A stretch of 21,391 nt of DNA from Microbacteriaceae bacterium (GCA_012511645.1 JAAZFP010000035.1:1-21391); one strand, 5' to 3'. Counted from the stretch's first letter, positions 1 through 7,938 are shown. Notes: generated by a model from the sequence alone, not told the origin. Program-made: numbers and translations.

Positions 1-44
1 CGCACTTCACAATGTGTAACGATTCGCTGGATCTCACACCAGTG
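1..44. repeat. Copy 1 of a 44-nt direct repeat
   Basis: This copy begins at the first base of the window and matches positions 114-157 over 44 nt. The first 14 and last 22 positions are identical, and differences are confined to an 8-nt stretch (15-22). The last part contains a short inverted pair, CTGG...CCAG at 28-43. No reading frame of note covers it. Because it touches the edge, earlier copies may lie to the left. I do not recognise a named repeat family. Confidence 0.8.
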
Positions 45-48
45 ACCT

Positions 49-93
49 CACGGAAACTGTGGAAAGCGTTGCTTTCCACCAGAAGTTTCCGTG
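49..93. repeat. Long bulged inverted repeat (hairpin) between the two direct repeats
   Basis: Bases 49-67 are the exact reverse complement of 71-79 plus 84-93. This gives a 19-bp stem with a 3-nt loop (gtt, 68-70) and a 4-nt bulge (80-83) on one arm. No T-run follows on either strand, so it is not a standard intrinsic terminator for the minus-strand ybaK gene that ends at 171. The length and perfection of the stem argue for a structured repeat element or a cruciform rather than chance. Confidence 0.85.
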
Positions 94-113
94 CTGTTTC
101 GATCCCAGTATCG

Positions 114-157
114 CGCACTTCACAATGATTCACGGTTCGCTGGATCTCACACCAGTG
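114..157. repeat. Copy 2 of the 44-nt direct repeat
   Basis: This is the second copy of the unit at 1-44, with a start-to-start period of 113 nt. After its last base the sequence no longer matches what follows copy 1, so the array seems to end here. It lies 14 bp beyond the stop codon of the minus-strand ybaK gene, in the intergenic space. Confidence 0.8.
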
Positions 158-170
158 GCCGAGAGCATCC

Positions 171-671
171 TTAGTCTCGTCTGATGGTGCCGACCGTGGC
201 ATTCGTTGCACGAACCAAGTCGGCAGGCGCGAGCTCAAGATCAAGCCCCCGCCGTCCACCCGATACGAGAATCGTTTCGAAATCAAACGCTGATTCGTCG
301 AGAACGGTGGTCAGCATGGTCCTTTGCCCGATCGGGCTGATGCCGCCCACGACATAGCCAGTTCTTCTCTCGGCAACAGCAGGGGCGGTCATGAGCGCTT
401 TTCGCCCACCCACGGTCGCAGCGAACGCTTTGAGATCCAACATGCCCGACACTGGCACGATGCCTACATGAGGAGTGCCGTCGATATCGGCCAAGAGCGT
501 CTTGAACACTCGCCGTGCTTCAACGCCGAGCGCTTTGGCGGCTTCTCCGCCAAAATCACTCACTCGCGGGTCATGGTGATAGCTCCGCGTGACGAAGGTG
601 ATGCCGAGCTTGGTGAGTGCGTGAGTTGCCGGTGTTGATACAGAAGAAGATGCTTTCGACGGTCGCGCCAT
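171..671 (-). CDS. ybaK: YbaK/EbsC-family Cys-tRNA(Pro) deacylase
   Basis: The 166-aa protein matches the single-domain YbaK family. These cytoplasmic enzymes hydrolyse Cys-tRNA(Pro) formed in error by prolyl-tRNA synthetase. Visible family marks are the conserved lysine in FKTLLA (Lys57), the GGISPIGQ loop (109-116) and the SGGRRGLDLEL segment near the C terminus. The length is normal for the family. The ATG start at 671 has GAAGGA about 6 nt upstream. The gene lies 83 bp downstream of the amidase gene on the same strand and could be its last cistron. Downstream there is only the repeat element. The family assignment is firm; the exact mischarged substrate is inferred from the family. Confidence 0.9.
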   Translation of the reverse strand: MARPSKASSSVSTPATHALTKLGITFVTRSYHHDPRVSDFGGEAAKALGVEARRVFKTLLADIDGTPHVGIVPVSGMLDLKAFAATVGGRKALMTAPAVAERRTGYVVGGISPIGQRTMLTTVLDESAFDFETILVSGGRRGLDLELAPADLVRATNATVGTIRRD

Positions 672-754
672 CAGGAGTCCTTCGTGAAGGTGTCAAGTAT
701 CTCAGAGAATACAGTCATGCGAGTATGAGCCCTGGCGCAACGACGAAGCGTGTG

Positions 755-2170
755 TCAGATAGCAGGATGATGGTGTGCCCACGGTCGCAGTTGTTCAAGC
801 TCGGCACACAGCCGCAGCAGAGTGAGTTCGCCGTCAGCAGGCCCCACGATCTGCACCGAACGTGGGAGCCCGGCATCTGTGAACCCCATCGGCACGGCGG
901 CGGCAGGGTTGCCTATCACGTTCCAGATTGAGGTGTATGACGCCACTGGTGTGGCTTTCATCACCGTGCGAATCGCGCTCAGGCCGTCGAGCTGACCAAC
1001 CGGTTGCGCCTCGGTTGGTGTTGTCGGGGTCATGAGTAGGTCATACTGCGAAAAGAAGGCGCTCAAGAACTCCCTCCCCTTCTTCATGCCACTTCGCTCC
1101 GCCCAGGTGCCGAGTCCCTCGAGCGGCTTTGTGAGCCGGAGCAGGTCTCGAGTGCGCTGCTCAAGTTTCTCTGGTGCGTCGAGATTTGTGACCTCGTCTC
1201 GGGCGCCTCCAGCGACCTGCAAGATAAACTCGGCGGACACAGCGGGGTAGTGAGGGTCGATCTGCACGACGTCGTGGCCGAGTTCGCGAAGCGCGTGTAC
1301 AGCTTCCGTGAGTGCGTCCCTGCTTGCTTCATTTGGTCGCGGACCACCACTCGGATTTTTCGCAGAGACCGCAATGCGGAGTCGTCGAGCGGATTCTCCG
1401 GAGGCAGCGGCTTCGATGGCCGACGAGAACGAGTCGGTGAGAGCCGCCGCACGAAACCGATCTGCGTGCTCGTGCCCGGCGAGGACGTCATAGATCAGGG
1501 CGCTATCGGCGACGGTGCGGGTGATAGGGCCCACAGTGCCCAGGGATCGCCAAAGATCCGAAGCGGGGGAGGTGCTGACGCGTCCCCGCTGAGGCTTCAA
1601 GCCGAAAAGCCCACACCAGCTCGCTGGGAGACGAATCGAGCCCCCGCCATCGCCACCAATGCCAGCCGCCACCATCCCACTGGCAACTGCTGCAGCAGTG
1701 CCACCGCTCGAGCCGCACGGTGAGAACTCAGGGTTCCACGGGTTTCTTGTCCATCCACCGGACACGGACTCGGTGTAAGGCCAGAGCCCAAACTCGGGCA
1801 TCCTGGTTGAACCAATGATGATGGCGCCCGCGCTTCTCAGCCGCTCAACCACGACGGAGTCAGCGGTCGCTGGAGTGAGATTCGCCCCGGTGCCAAACGT
1901 GGTGGGAATGCCTGCGATATCGTTCTCTTCTTTGATCGCAAGCGGGACCCCGTGCAATGGGCCGCGCGATGTACCCGCAGCGGTTTCGACATCGAGCTGG
2001 TCTGCAACTGCGAGCGCTTCGTGAGCGAGTACGACGTGAAACGCGTTCAGCGTCGGATTCAGTGCTTCGATCCTCTCGAGGCTGTGTTCGACGAGCTGTC
2101 GGGCAGAGAGTTGGCCAGAGTTGACCCATGCTGCCTGATCGAGGACAGAACTGAAGTGCAAATCGGGCAT
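755..2170 (-). CDS. Amidase-signature family hydrolase
   Basis: The 471-aa protein has the full amidase-signature core. The catalytic triad is visible: Lys80 (in LAIKEEND), cis-Ser154 (in PCGSSGGTAA) and nucleophile Ser178 (in GGDGGGSIRLPA). The Lys-Ser-Ser spacings of 74 and 24 residues fit the family. No signal peptide is seen, so it should act in the cytoplasm. The substrate cannot be read from the sequence. A GatA subunit is unlikely because no gatC or gatB lies beside it, and such free-standing enzymes are usually general amidases or aryl-acylamidases. The ATG at 2170 has AAGGAG about 5 nt upstream. It is divergent from thrS across a 104-bp gap. Confidence 0.88.
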   Translation of the reverse strand: MPDLHFSSVLDQAAWVNSGQLSARQLVEHSLERIEALNPTLNAFHVVLAHEALAVADQLDVETAAGTSRGPLHGVPLAIKEENDIAGIPTTFGTGANLTPATADSVVVERLRSAGAIIIGSTRMPEFGLWPYTESVSGGWTRNPWNPEFSPCGSSGGTAAAVASGMVAAGIGGDGGGSIRLPASWCGLFGLKPQRGRVSTSPASDLWRSLGTVGPITRTVADSALIYDVLAGHEHADRFRAAALTDSFSSAIEAAASGESARRLRIAVSAKNPSGGPRPNEASRDALTEAVHALRELGHDVVQIDPHYPAVSAEFILQVAGGARDEVTNLDAPEKLEQRTRDLLRLTKPLEGLGTWAERSGMKKGREFLSAFFSQYDLLMTPTTPTEAQPVGQLDGLSAIRTVMKATPVASYTSIWNVIGNPAAAVPMGFTDAGLPRSVQIVGPADGELTLLRLCAELEQLRPWAHHHPAI

Positions 2171-2235
2171 GATTCTCCTTGCGACGCTGCGTGATACCAG
2201 CCTGCCAGAACACAGGGGAGATTGCTCGCACCAGA

Positions 2236-2241
2236 TAGGAT
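2236..2241 (+). promoter_or_regulatory. Possible -10 element for thrS
   Basis: TAGGAT fits the TANNNT form of actinobacterial -10 hexamers and lies 33 nt before the thrS start codon. There is no good TTG-type -35 box at 16-18 nt spacing, so this is tentative. The 104-bp gap between the divergent amidase and thrS genes is too short for a T-box leader, and none is seen. Confidence 0.3.
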
Positions 2242-2274
2242 GAACGGGTCTACCAGCCCTGAAGGAGCACGACC

Positions 2275-4254
2275 GTGGCCGATGGTTTCAGCCTGTTCAC
2301 CGATCGATCTGTTGTCGCGATGCGCGTTAACGGCGAACTGCGCGATCTCGCAGCTGAGGTGACAACAACCGACACTGTTGAGCCGGTCACGATTGACAGC
2401 GCGGATGGGCTGAACATTCTTCGTCACTCCGCCGCGCATGTGCTCGCTCAGGCCGTGCAGCGCATCAACCCCGAGACGACACTCGGTATTGGCCCGCCCA
2501 TCACGGACGGCTTCTATTACGATTTTGATCCGGCTCAGCCTTTTACCCCGGAAGATCTCAAGAGCATTGAAAAAGAGATGCAGAAGATCGTCAAACAGGG
2601 TCAGCGCTTTGTTCGCCGCGTGGTGACCGAAGATGAGGCCCGGGCAGAGCTTGCGGGTGAGCCGTACAAGCTTGAACTGATTGGGCTCAAAGGCGGCGCG
2701 AACGACGGCAGTGATAACGAGAGCGTAGAGGTCGGTGGTGCCGAGCTCACGATCTATGACAACGTTGATCCAAAGACGGGCGAGGTCTGCTGGAAAGATC
2801 TGTGCCGGGGGCCGCACCTGCCGAATACCCGCATGATCGGAAATGGGTGGGCGCTGACGCGCGCGGCCGGTGCATACTGGCGTGGCAGCGAGGCGAATCC
2901 GATGCTGCAGCGCATATATGGCACTGCATGGCCCACAAAGGATGAGCTGCGCGCCTATCAGACTCGTCTCGAAGAGGCGGCAAAGCGTGACCACCGAAAG
3001 CTTGGAGTTGAGCTCGACCTGTTCAGCTTCCCCGACGAAATTGGTTCTGGTCTCGCGGTGTTCCATCCGAAGGGTGGCATCATTCGCCACGAGATCGAGA
3101 CGTTCATGCGGCAAGAGCTGCTAAAGAACGGCTATGAGGTGGTGAACACCCCACACATCACTAAGGGCAATCTCTTCGAAACCAGCCAGCACCTGAACTG
3201 GTACAAGGACGGCATGTTCCCAGCCATGCACCTCGATGCCGTGGTCGATGACGAGACGGGCGAGGTGATCAAGCCCGGCCAGGACTACTACCTGAAGCCC
3301 ATGAACTGCCCGTTCCACAACCTGATCTTCAGGTCGAGGGCTCGCAGCTATCGAGAACTGCCACTGCGCCTTGCGGAGTTCGGCACGGTGTACCGCTATG
3401 AGAAGAGTGGCACTCTCTCTGGTCTCACTCGTGTTCGCGGACTGACCCAGGACGATGCGCATGCCTACGTGACAGAAGATCAAGTGAAAGACGAGATCAA
3501 GAGTCAGCTTGATTTTGTGTTTGCGACGCTGCGCGCCTACGGTCTTGACGATTTTTACCTCGAGCTGTCTACTCGCGACCCCGAGAAGTCCGTGGGAACT
3601 GACGAGCAATGGCGAGTTGCTGAAGCAACCCTGCGCGAGGTCGGCGAAGAGTCAGGCCTTGAACTGGTCGAGGATCCCGCTGGCGCTGCGTTCTATGGGC
3701 CGAAAATTTCGGTGCAGGCAAGGGATGCAATCGGCCGTACCTGGCAACTTTCGACCGTGCAGCTCGACTTTAACCAGCCTGAGCTCTTCGAACTCGAGTA
3801 CACCGCGGCTGACGGATCACGGAAGCAGCCGGTGATGATTCACCGCGCGTTGCTTGGCTCTATTGAGCGCTTTTTTGCAATTTTGTTGGAACACTATGCG
3901 GGAGCCTTCCCCGTGTGGTTGTCACCAGTGCAGGTTGTAGGAATTCCGGTCGCAGAAGAATACGGGCCCTACCTCGACGAGATCGTTGCGAAACTGCGGG
4001 AGCGCGGAGTTCGTGCCGAGGTTGACCACAGCGATGATCGTATGCCGAAAAAGATTCGCACTCACACGAAGGCAAAGGTTCCACTGCAACTCATTGCGGG
4101 CGAAGACGATCGCAGCGCGGGCGCGGTGAGCTTCCGGTTCAGGGACGGCACTCAGCTCAACGGCGTGCCGGTAGACGAAGCCATCGAGCGTATCGTGCAA
4201 TCAATCGAGCGTCGCGAGCAGGTGAACACCGCGTGGGAGCAGCTGACCGCCTGA
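2275..4254 (+). CDS. thrS: Threonyl-tRNA synthetase
   Basis: This 659-aa class II enzyme charges tRNA(Thr) with threonine in the cytoplasm. A short TGS-like region (about 15-45) precedes the editing domain, whose ligands are His51, His55, Cys177 and His181. The catalytic core carries the zinc ligands Cys345 (MNCPFH), His396 (DDAHAY) and His523 (MIHRALLGS), with spacing like that of E. coli ThrRS. The C-terminal anticodon-binding domain starts near 550. The N-terminal TGS region is shorter than in E. coli. The GTG start at 2275 is favoured by GAAGGAG 7 nt upstream; an in-frame ATG at 2320 is less well placed. The next gene overlaps its 3' end, so the two are probably translationally coupled. 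Confidence 0.97.
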   Translation: MADGFSLFTDRSVVAMRVNGELRDLAAEVTTTDTVEPVTIDSADGLNILRHSAAHVLAQAVQRINPETTLGIGPPITDGFYYDFDPAQPFTPEDLKSIEKEMQKIVKQGQRFVRRVVTEDEARAELAGEPYKLELIGLKGGANDGSDNESVEVGGAELTIYDNVDPKTGEVCWKDLCRGPHLPNTRMIGNGWALTRAAGAYWRGSEANPMLQRIYGTAWPTKDELRAYQTRLEEAAKRDHRKLGVELDLFSFPDEIGSGLAVFHPKGGIIRHEIETFMRQELLKNGYEVVNTPHITKGNLFETSQHLNWYKDGMFPAMHLDAVVDDETGEVIKPGQDYYLKPMNCPFHNLIFRSRARSYRELPLRLAEFGTVYRYEKSGTLSGLTRVRGLTQDDAHAYVTEDQVKDEIKSQLDFVFATLRAYGLDDFYLELSTRDPEKSVGTDEQWRVAEATLREVGEESGLELVEDPAGAAFYGPKISVQARDAIGRTWQLSTVQLDFNQPELFELEYTAADGSRKQPVMIHRALLGSIERFFAILLEHYAGAFPVWLSPVQVVGIPVAEEYGPYLDEIVAKLRERGVRAEVDHSDDRMPKKIRTHTKAKVPLQLIAGEDDRSAGAVSFRFRDGTQLNGVPVDEAIERIVQSIERREQVNTAWEQLTA

Positions 4255-4814
4255 ACGGTGCACTCGAAACGCCCGCTTCGAGTGGGCTCGTTGGTGTGCC
4301 AGACGATATGGAGCGTCTGTGGACACCGCACCGAATGGTCTATGTAGCTGACACGCACCAGGTCGACGAACATGACTGCCCATTCTGCTTCGCCCCCTCA
4401 CAGGCAGACGAGCAGGTGCTCATCGTGCATCGGGGGACCCACTGCTATGTGCTGTTGAACTTGTATCCGTATAACAACGGGCATCTGCTGGTGTGCCCGT
4501 ACCGTCACATCTCAACCTATGACGAGGCCAACGCTGAGGAAGTGGCCGAGATGGGTGAGCTCACGCAGATTGCGATGCGAGTGCTGAAGCAAACGATGAA
4601 TTGCCATGGATTCAATATTGGGATGAACCAGGATGAGGTTGCGGGAGCTGGCATTGCTGCGCACCTGCATCAGCATGTGGTGCCCAGATGGAAGGCCGAC
4701 GCGAATTTCTTCCCGATTATCGCGAAGACAAAGTCAATGCCGCAGCTCCTCGGAGAAGTGCGCGAGCGGGTCTCAGCAGCATGGCCTGTGCCACCTCCTG
4801 CTGCCACGGCCTAG
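4233..4814 (+). CDS. HIT-domain protein, probable Ap4A phosphorylase/hydrolase type
   Basis: The 193-aa HIT-superfamily protein has the histidine triad HLHQHVV (His144, His146, His148) that acts on nucleotidyl bonds. A CPFC pair (49-52) and a further His93 suggest the zinc-binding branch. In Mycobacterium tuberculosis the gene in the same place after thrS, Rv2613c, encodes a diadenosine tetraphosphate phosphorylase, so a role in clearing Ap4A, a side product of aminoacyl-tRNA synthetases, is a reasonable inference. The GTG at 4233 overlaps the end of thrS by 22 nt and has a weak AGGTGA upstream. A shorter form from ATG 4308 (Met26) is possible and would still contain the whole domain. Confidence 0.85.
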   Translation: MGAADRLNGALETPASSGLVGVPDDMERLWTPHRMVYVADTHQVDEHDCPFCFAPSQADEQVLIVHRGTHCYVLLNLYPYNNGHLLVCPYRHISTYDEANAEEVAEMGELTQIAMRVLKQTMNCHGFNIGMNQDEVAGAGIAAHLHQHVVPRWKADANFFPIIAKTKSMPQLLGEVRERVSAAWPVPPPAATA

Positions 4815-4817
4815 ACT
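4812..4817 (+). promoter_or_regulatory. Possible -10 element upstream of yebC
   Basis: TAGACT overlaps the HIT-gene stop codon and lies 36 nt before the yebC start. The same hexamer occurs before tRNA-Pro and dnaG in this window. No -35 match is visible, and read-through from thrS is equally likely. Confidence 0.2.
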
Positions 4818-4853
4818 TATCCATCGAACTCGAGTGAAGAAAGAGGCGATCCA

Positions 4854-5618
4854 GTGGCTGGACACTCCAAATGGGCAACCACCAAGCACAAGAAGGCGAT
4901 TCTCGACTCGCGCCGTGCGAAGGCGTTTGCAAAATACATCAAAGTTATCGAAGTAGCTGCCCGAATCGGCGGAGCCGACCTTTCTGGCAATCCGGCGCTT
5001 GCCGATGCCGTGCACAAGGCGAAGAAGAATTCGGTTCCTGGTGACAATATTGATCGCGCAATCAAGCGCGGCGCTGGCCTCAGCGGTGACGCTGTCGAGT
5101 ACATGCCGATTATGTATGAAGCGTATGGCCCCAACGGCGTGGCACTCATGGTGGAGTGCTTGACGGACAATAAGAACCGCGCAGCAGCTGAGGTACGCAC
5201 GGCGCTCAGCCGCAACGGTGGGTCGCTCGCCGACCCCGGCAGCGTCGCATACAACTTTGCGCGCAAGGGTGTCATTACGGTTCCTACTGAAGGGACCACA
5301 GAAGACGATGTGCTCATGGCGGTGCTCGATGCGGGCGCTGAAGAAGTCATTCCTACTCCGAACGGTGAGGCATTCGAAGTGATCACCGAGGCATCCGATC
5401 TCGTCGCAGCTCGCTCGGCGCTGGTTGATGCGGGTATCGACTACGAATCGGCAGATGCTGAGTTTGTGCCAAACCTGAAGGTGGAGATTGACGCGGCTAC
5501 CGCTCGGAAGGTGTTCCAACTGATTGATGCGCTCGAAGACAGCGATGACGTGCAGAACGTGTTCTCGAACTTTGATCTGACTGCTGAGGTGCAGGCAGAA
5601 CTCGCTTCGGACGAGTGA
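4854..5618 (+). CDS. yebC: YebC/PmpR (TACO1) family protein
   Basis: The 254-aa protein starts with the family hallmark MAGHSKWATTKHKKA and keeps the usual full length of about 250 aa with three domains. The family was long annotated as DNA-binding transcriptional regulators. Work on mitochondrial TACO1 and bacterial members points to a role in translation, helping ribosomes through difficult stretches such as polyproline; that is family knowledge, not visible here. The GTG start at 4854 has AAGAGG 7 nt upstream. It follows the HIT gene by 39 bp and precedes ruvC by 15 bp, so yebC-ruvC is very likely one transcript, an arrangement common across bacteria. Confidence 0.95.
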   Translation: MAGHSKWATTKHKKAILDSRRAKAFAKYIKVIEVAARIGGADLSGNPALADAVHKAKKNSVPGDNIDRAIKRGAGLSGDAVEYMPIMYEAYGPNGVALMVECLTDNKNRAAAEVRTALSRNGGSLADPGSVAYNFARKGVITVPTEGTTEDDVLMAVLDAGAEEVIPTPNGEAFEVITEASDLVAARSALVDAGIDYESADAEFVPNLKVEIDAATARKVFQLIDALEDSDDVQNVFSNFDLTAEVQAELASDE

Positions 5619-5633
5619 GCGACCGCTACAGCC

Positions 5634-6242
5634 GTGCGATTCATCGGGATTGATCCTGGACTGACCCGCTGCGGTATCGGAATTGTCTCCGCATCTGGGG
5701 GAAGACGTGTCACCTTTGAGCACGTCGAGGTCTTGCAGAGCGGTCCAGATCTCTCAACTCCGGAACGTCTCCATCGCATCGGTGCGGGAATCGAGCGACT
5801 GTTTGACGGTGAACGCCCCGATGGAGTCGCGCTCGAACGGGTGTTTGCGCAGGACAATGTGGCCAGTGTGATGGGTGTAGCCCAGATCAGCGGTGTCGTG
5901 ATGTACCTCGCGCAGCAACGAGATATCCCTGTCGCGCTCTACACGCCGAACGAGGTGAAGGCGCAGGTTACCGGCTACGGGAACGCGGAGAAGGCCCAGG
6001 TCGCTGCGATGGTCACTCGTCTACTTGGGCTTGCTGCACCGCCAAAGCCGGCGGACGCCGCTGATGCGCTGGCGCTCGCAATCACCCACGCCTGGCATGT
6101 GGGCAGGGGAGGAGACCTGCGCAGGCAAACCGAGGGGACTCGAGGCTCAGGAGCCGCCACGAGCGGAGAAACTCCGGCACAGCGAGCTTGGCGTGAAGCT
6201 GAGCAGAGGCAGGGGCGCCGTCGCGGACCTCGCGGTGGCTAG
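5634..6242 (+). CDS. ruvC: Crossover junction endodeoxyribonuclease RuvC
   Basis: The 202-aa Holliday-junction resolvase has the RNase H-like fold motifs. The four acidic catalytic residues are visible: Asp7 (GIDPG), Glu68 (ALERVF), and Asp141 and Asp144 (ADAADALALA). After residue 155 there is a roughly 45-residue Arg/Gly/Gln-rich basic tail, longer than in E. coli, which may help bind DNA. The GTG start at 5634 follows yebC by 15 bp with only a weak ribosome site, suggesting coupling. RuvC normally works with the RuvAB branch-migration motor, and in many actinobacteria ruvA and ruvB follow directly. Here the next gene is the convergent uppS, so ruvAB must lie elsewhere if present. Confidence 0.95.
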   Translation: MRFIGIDPGLTRCGIGIVSASGGRRVTFEHVEVLQSGPDLSTPERLHRIGAGIERLFDGERPDGVALERVFAQDNVASVMGVAQISGVVMYLAQQRDIPVALYTPNEVKAQVTGYGNAEKAQVAAMVTRLLGLAAPPKPADAADALALAITHAWHVGRGGDLRRQTEGTRGSGAATSGETPAQRAWREAEQRQGRRRGPRGG

Positions 6243-6252
6243 CCTTCGCGCG

Positions 6253-7044
6253 CTACTTTGCCGCAGGCTTGTCGGCGGCGCCACCGAAGCGGCGGTCCCG
6301 ATCTTGATACATCTCGATGGCTCGCCAGAGTTCCTGCCGATCAAAGTCTGGCCACAATGTATCGAGAAACACCATCTCCGCGTAGGCCGATTGCCACAGC
6401 ATGAAGTTGCTCGTGCGCTGCTCACCGCTCGACCGAAGGAAGAGGTCAACATCTGGCAGTTCTGGCACATACAGGTGACGCGAGATGGTGCGCTCAGTAA
6501 TGCCCTGGGGCGTTAACCGGCCCATCTCAACGTCATGCGCAATTGCGCGTACCGCGTCAGTGAGCTCATTGCGACCACCGTAGTTCACGCACATCGTGAG
6601 GGTGAGACCGGTGTTGTTCGCAGTGACGCGTTCAGAAGTTCTCAGTTCATTGATGACCGAACCCCAGAGCTTCGGTCGTCGCCCTGCCCACCGCATGCGC
6701 ACATTCCATGCGTGAAGTTGTTCGCGGCGCGTTCGGAGCACCTCTCGGTTGAAGCCCATAAGGAAGCGGACTTCGTCGGGGGATCGTCGCCAGTTTTCTG
6801 TGGAGAATGCATACACACTCAAGTGCGTGACACCGGCCTGAATCGCACCTGCGACGACGTCCAGCAGCGCTTGTTCCCCCTGCCGGTGACCTTCGACACG
6901 AGGAAGACCACGTCGATTTGCCCAGCGGCCATTGCCGTCCATCACGATTGCAACGTGAGCGGGCACGGGCCCCTGAAACACGGGCGGGTACTCGCCGGTC
7001 CAATCGACGGGAACAATGGCTTTCGGCGCATTTCGAACACTCAC
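6253..7044 (-). CDS. uppS: Polyprenyl (undecaprenyl/decaprenyl) diphosphate synthase, cis type
   Basis: The 263-aa cis-prenyltransferase condenses isopentenyl diphosphate to make the lipid carrier for peptidoglycan and other wall polymers. Visible marks are the catalytic Asp36 in MDGNGRWA, the YAFSTENWRRS segment (78-88) and the substrate-binding RSSGEQRTSNF motif (204-214). No transmembrane segment is seen; it acts at the membrane face. Chain length (C50 or C55) cannot be told by eye. The start is GTG at 7044 with a poor ribosome site, so a nearby alternative start is possible. It lies 71 bp after recO on the same strand, as in M. tuberculosis (Rv2362c-Rv2361c). Its stop codon is 10 bp from the convergent ruvC stop. 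Confidence 0.94.
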   Translation of the reverse strand: MSVRNAPKAIVPVDWTGEYPPVFQGPVPAHVAIVMDGNGRWANRRGLPRVEGHRQGEQALLDVVAGAIQAGVTHLSVYAFSTENWRRSPDEVRFLMGFNREVLRTRREQLHAWNVRMRWAGRRPKLWGSVINELRTSERVTANNTGLTLTMCVNYGGRNELTDAVRAIAHDVEMGRLTPQGITERTISRHLYVPELPDVDLFLRSSGEQRTSNFMLWQSAYAEMVFLDTLWPDFDRQELWRAIEMYQDRDRRFGGAADKPAAK

Positions 7045-7115
7045 GATTCAACTGTAATGCTCAGCGCCGTGCAGCGCAGATGCATGAGCTCTGCACAAGG
7101 GCAGAGAGCGCCAGC

Positions 7116-7829
7116 CTAAGGACGCAGCGACTTGAGTCCTCGCTCGAGATGCCACTGTGCATACCCCGCCACCATGGCGGCGGCGTGCGATCGCGCATTG
7201 GATGCTGATTCCACCGCCGCTTCCCAATTGCCAGTGAGGAGGTGACGCAGCAACTCGATCGTCTCCAGGTCAAGGTGAGGGGTGCCCGGAACCCTGCACG
7301 AGTCGCAGACCAGCCCACCGAGCGGTATCGCGAAATGCTGGTGGACTCCGTCAGCGCCGCAACTGACGCACGATGCGAAGCTGGGTGCCCACCCTGCCGC
7401 CGCGACGGCTCGTAAGACATACCCGTCTCGAAGGAGTTCTGGATCAATCTTGGCCTGTGCCAAGGTGCGTAGTGCGCCGATGAGCAGCCGATATTGCTCT
7501 GGAGCCGGGCCGCCATCACTGAGACGCTCAGCGGTTTCGACCATCACGTTCGCGGCTCGAAATCGGTCATAGTCATCGCTAATGTGGGGGCCATATGCGC
7601 CGAGAGTCGAGGCCTGTGTGATCGTATCAAGGCTGCGGCCCTCGTACAGTTGCAGGTCGGCAACCATGAACGGCTCGAGGCGCGCGCCAAATCGCGAAGA
7701 CGTGCGACGCACCCCTTTTGCCACCACGCGATGCACTCCACGCTGCGCGGTTAGCAGCGTGACGATGCGGTCTGCCTCACCCAGTTTCTGGGTGCGTAAG
7801 ACAACACCCTGTTCGCGGTAGAGAGACAT
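7116..7829 (-). CDS. recO: DNA repair protein RecO
   Basis: The 237-aa recombination mediator works with RecR to load RecA onto SSB-coated DNA in the RecF pathway. The N-terminal OB fold starts at MSLYREQGVVLRTQKLGEAD. A zinc site is formed by Cys154, Cys157, Cys175 and Cys178, typical of Gram-positive RecO. The frame stays open upstream to 8036 and overlaps dusB, but homology begins at MSLYREQ, so 7829 is preferred. The GGAGG sits only 1 nt before that ATG, which is unusually close. An ATG at 7847 would add six residues (MREDGG) but has no clear ribosome site either. recO and uppS form one unit, divergent from dusB. Confidence 0.93.
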   Translation of the reverse strand: MSLYREQGVVLRTQKLGEADRIVTLLTAQRGVHRVVAKGVRRTSSRFGARLEPFMVADLQLYEGRSLDTITQASTLGAYGPHISDDYDRFRAANVMVETAERLSDGGPAPEQYRLLIGALRTLAQAKIDPELLRDGYVLRAVAAAGWAPSFASCVSCGADGVHQHFAIPLGGLVCDSCRVPGTPHLDLETIELLRHLLTGNWEAAVESASNARSHAAAMVAGYAQWHLERGLKSLRP

Positions 7830-7938
7830 ACCTCCATCTTCCCGCATCCTGCGATGACTGGTAATGAACGCGCCAGGGTCAGCTGTCTCTTCGAGGTGGA
7901 GCGGGGATCCTTGCAATCGCGTGAGAGAATGGGCACAT

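Noticed and set aside
1..157. CRISPR array or integron attC site
   Set aside because: Only two repeats, with internal mismatches, and the 69-nt space between them is largely a palindrome rather than a unique spacer. The hairpin lacks the GTTRRRY-type end boxes of attC sites, and no cas or integrase gene is present.
2171..2274. T-box riboswitch before thrS
   Set aside because: The leader is only about 100 nt, shared with a divergent gene, and has no T-box sequence or terminator/antiterminator pair.
2059..3114. Long minus-strand open frame opposite thrS
   Set aside because: It lies antisense to a well-conserved gene and its translation shows no family features. It is a codon-bias shadow.
4773..5723. 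Long minus-strand open frame opposite yebC
   Set aside because: A shadow of yebC with no recognisable protein features.
7089..7106. Terminator between recO and uppS
   Set aside because: The 6-bp stem CTCTGC/GCAGAG has no T-run on the minus strand, and recO-uppS is normally co-transcribed.
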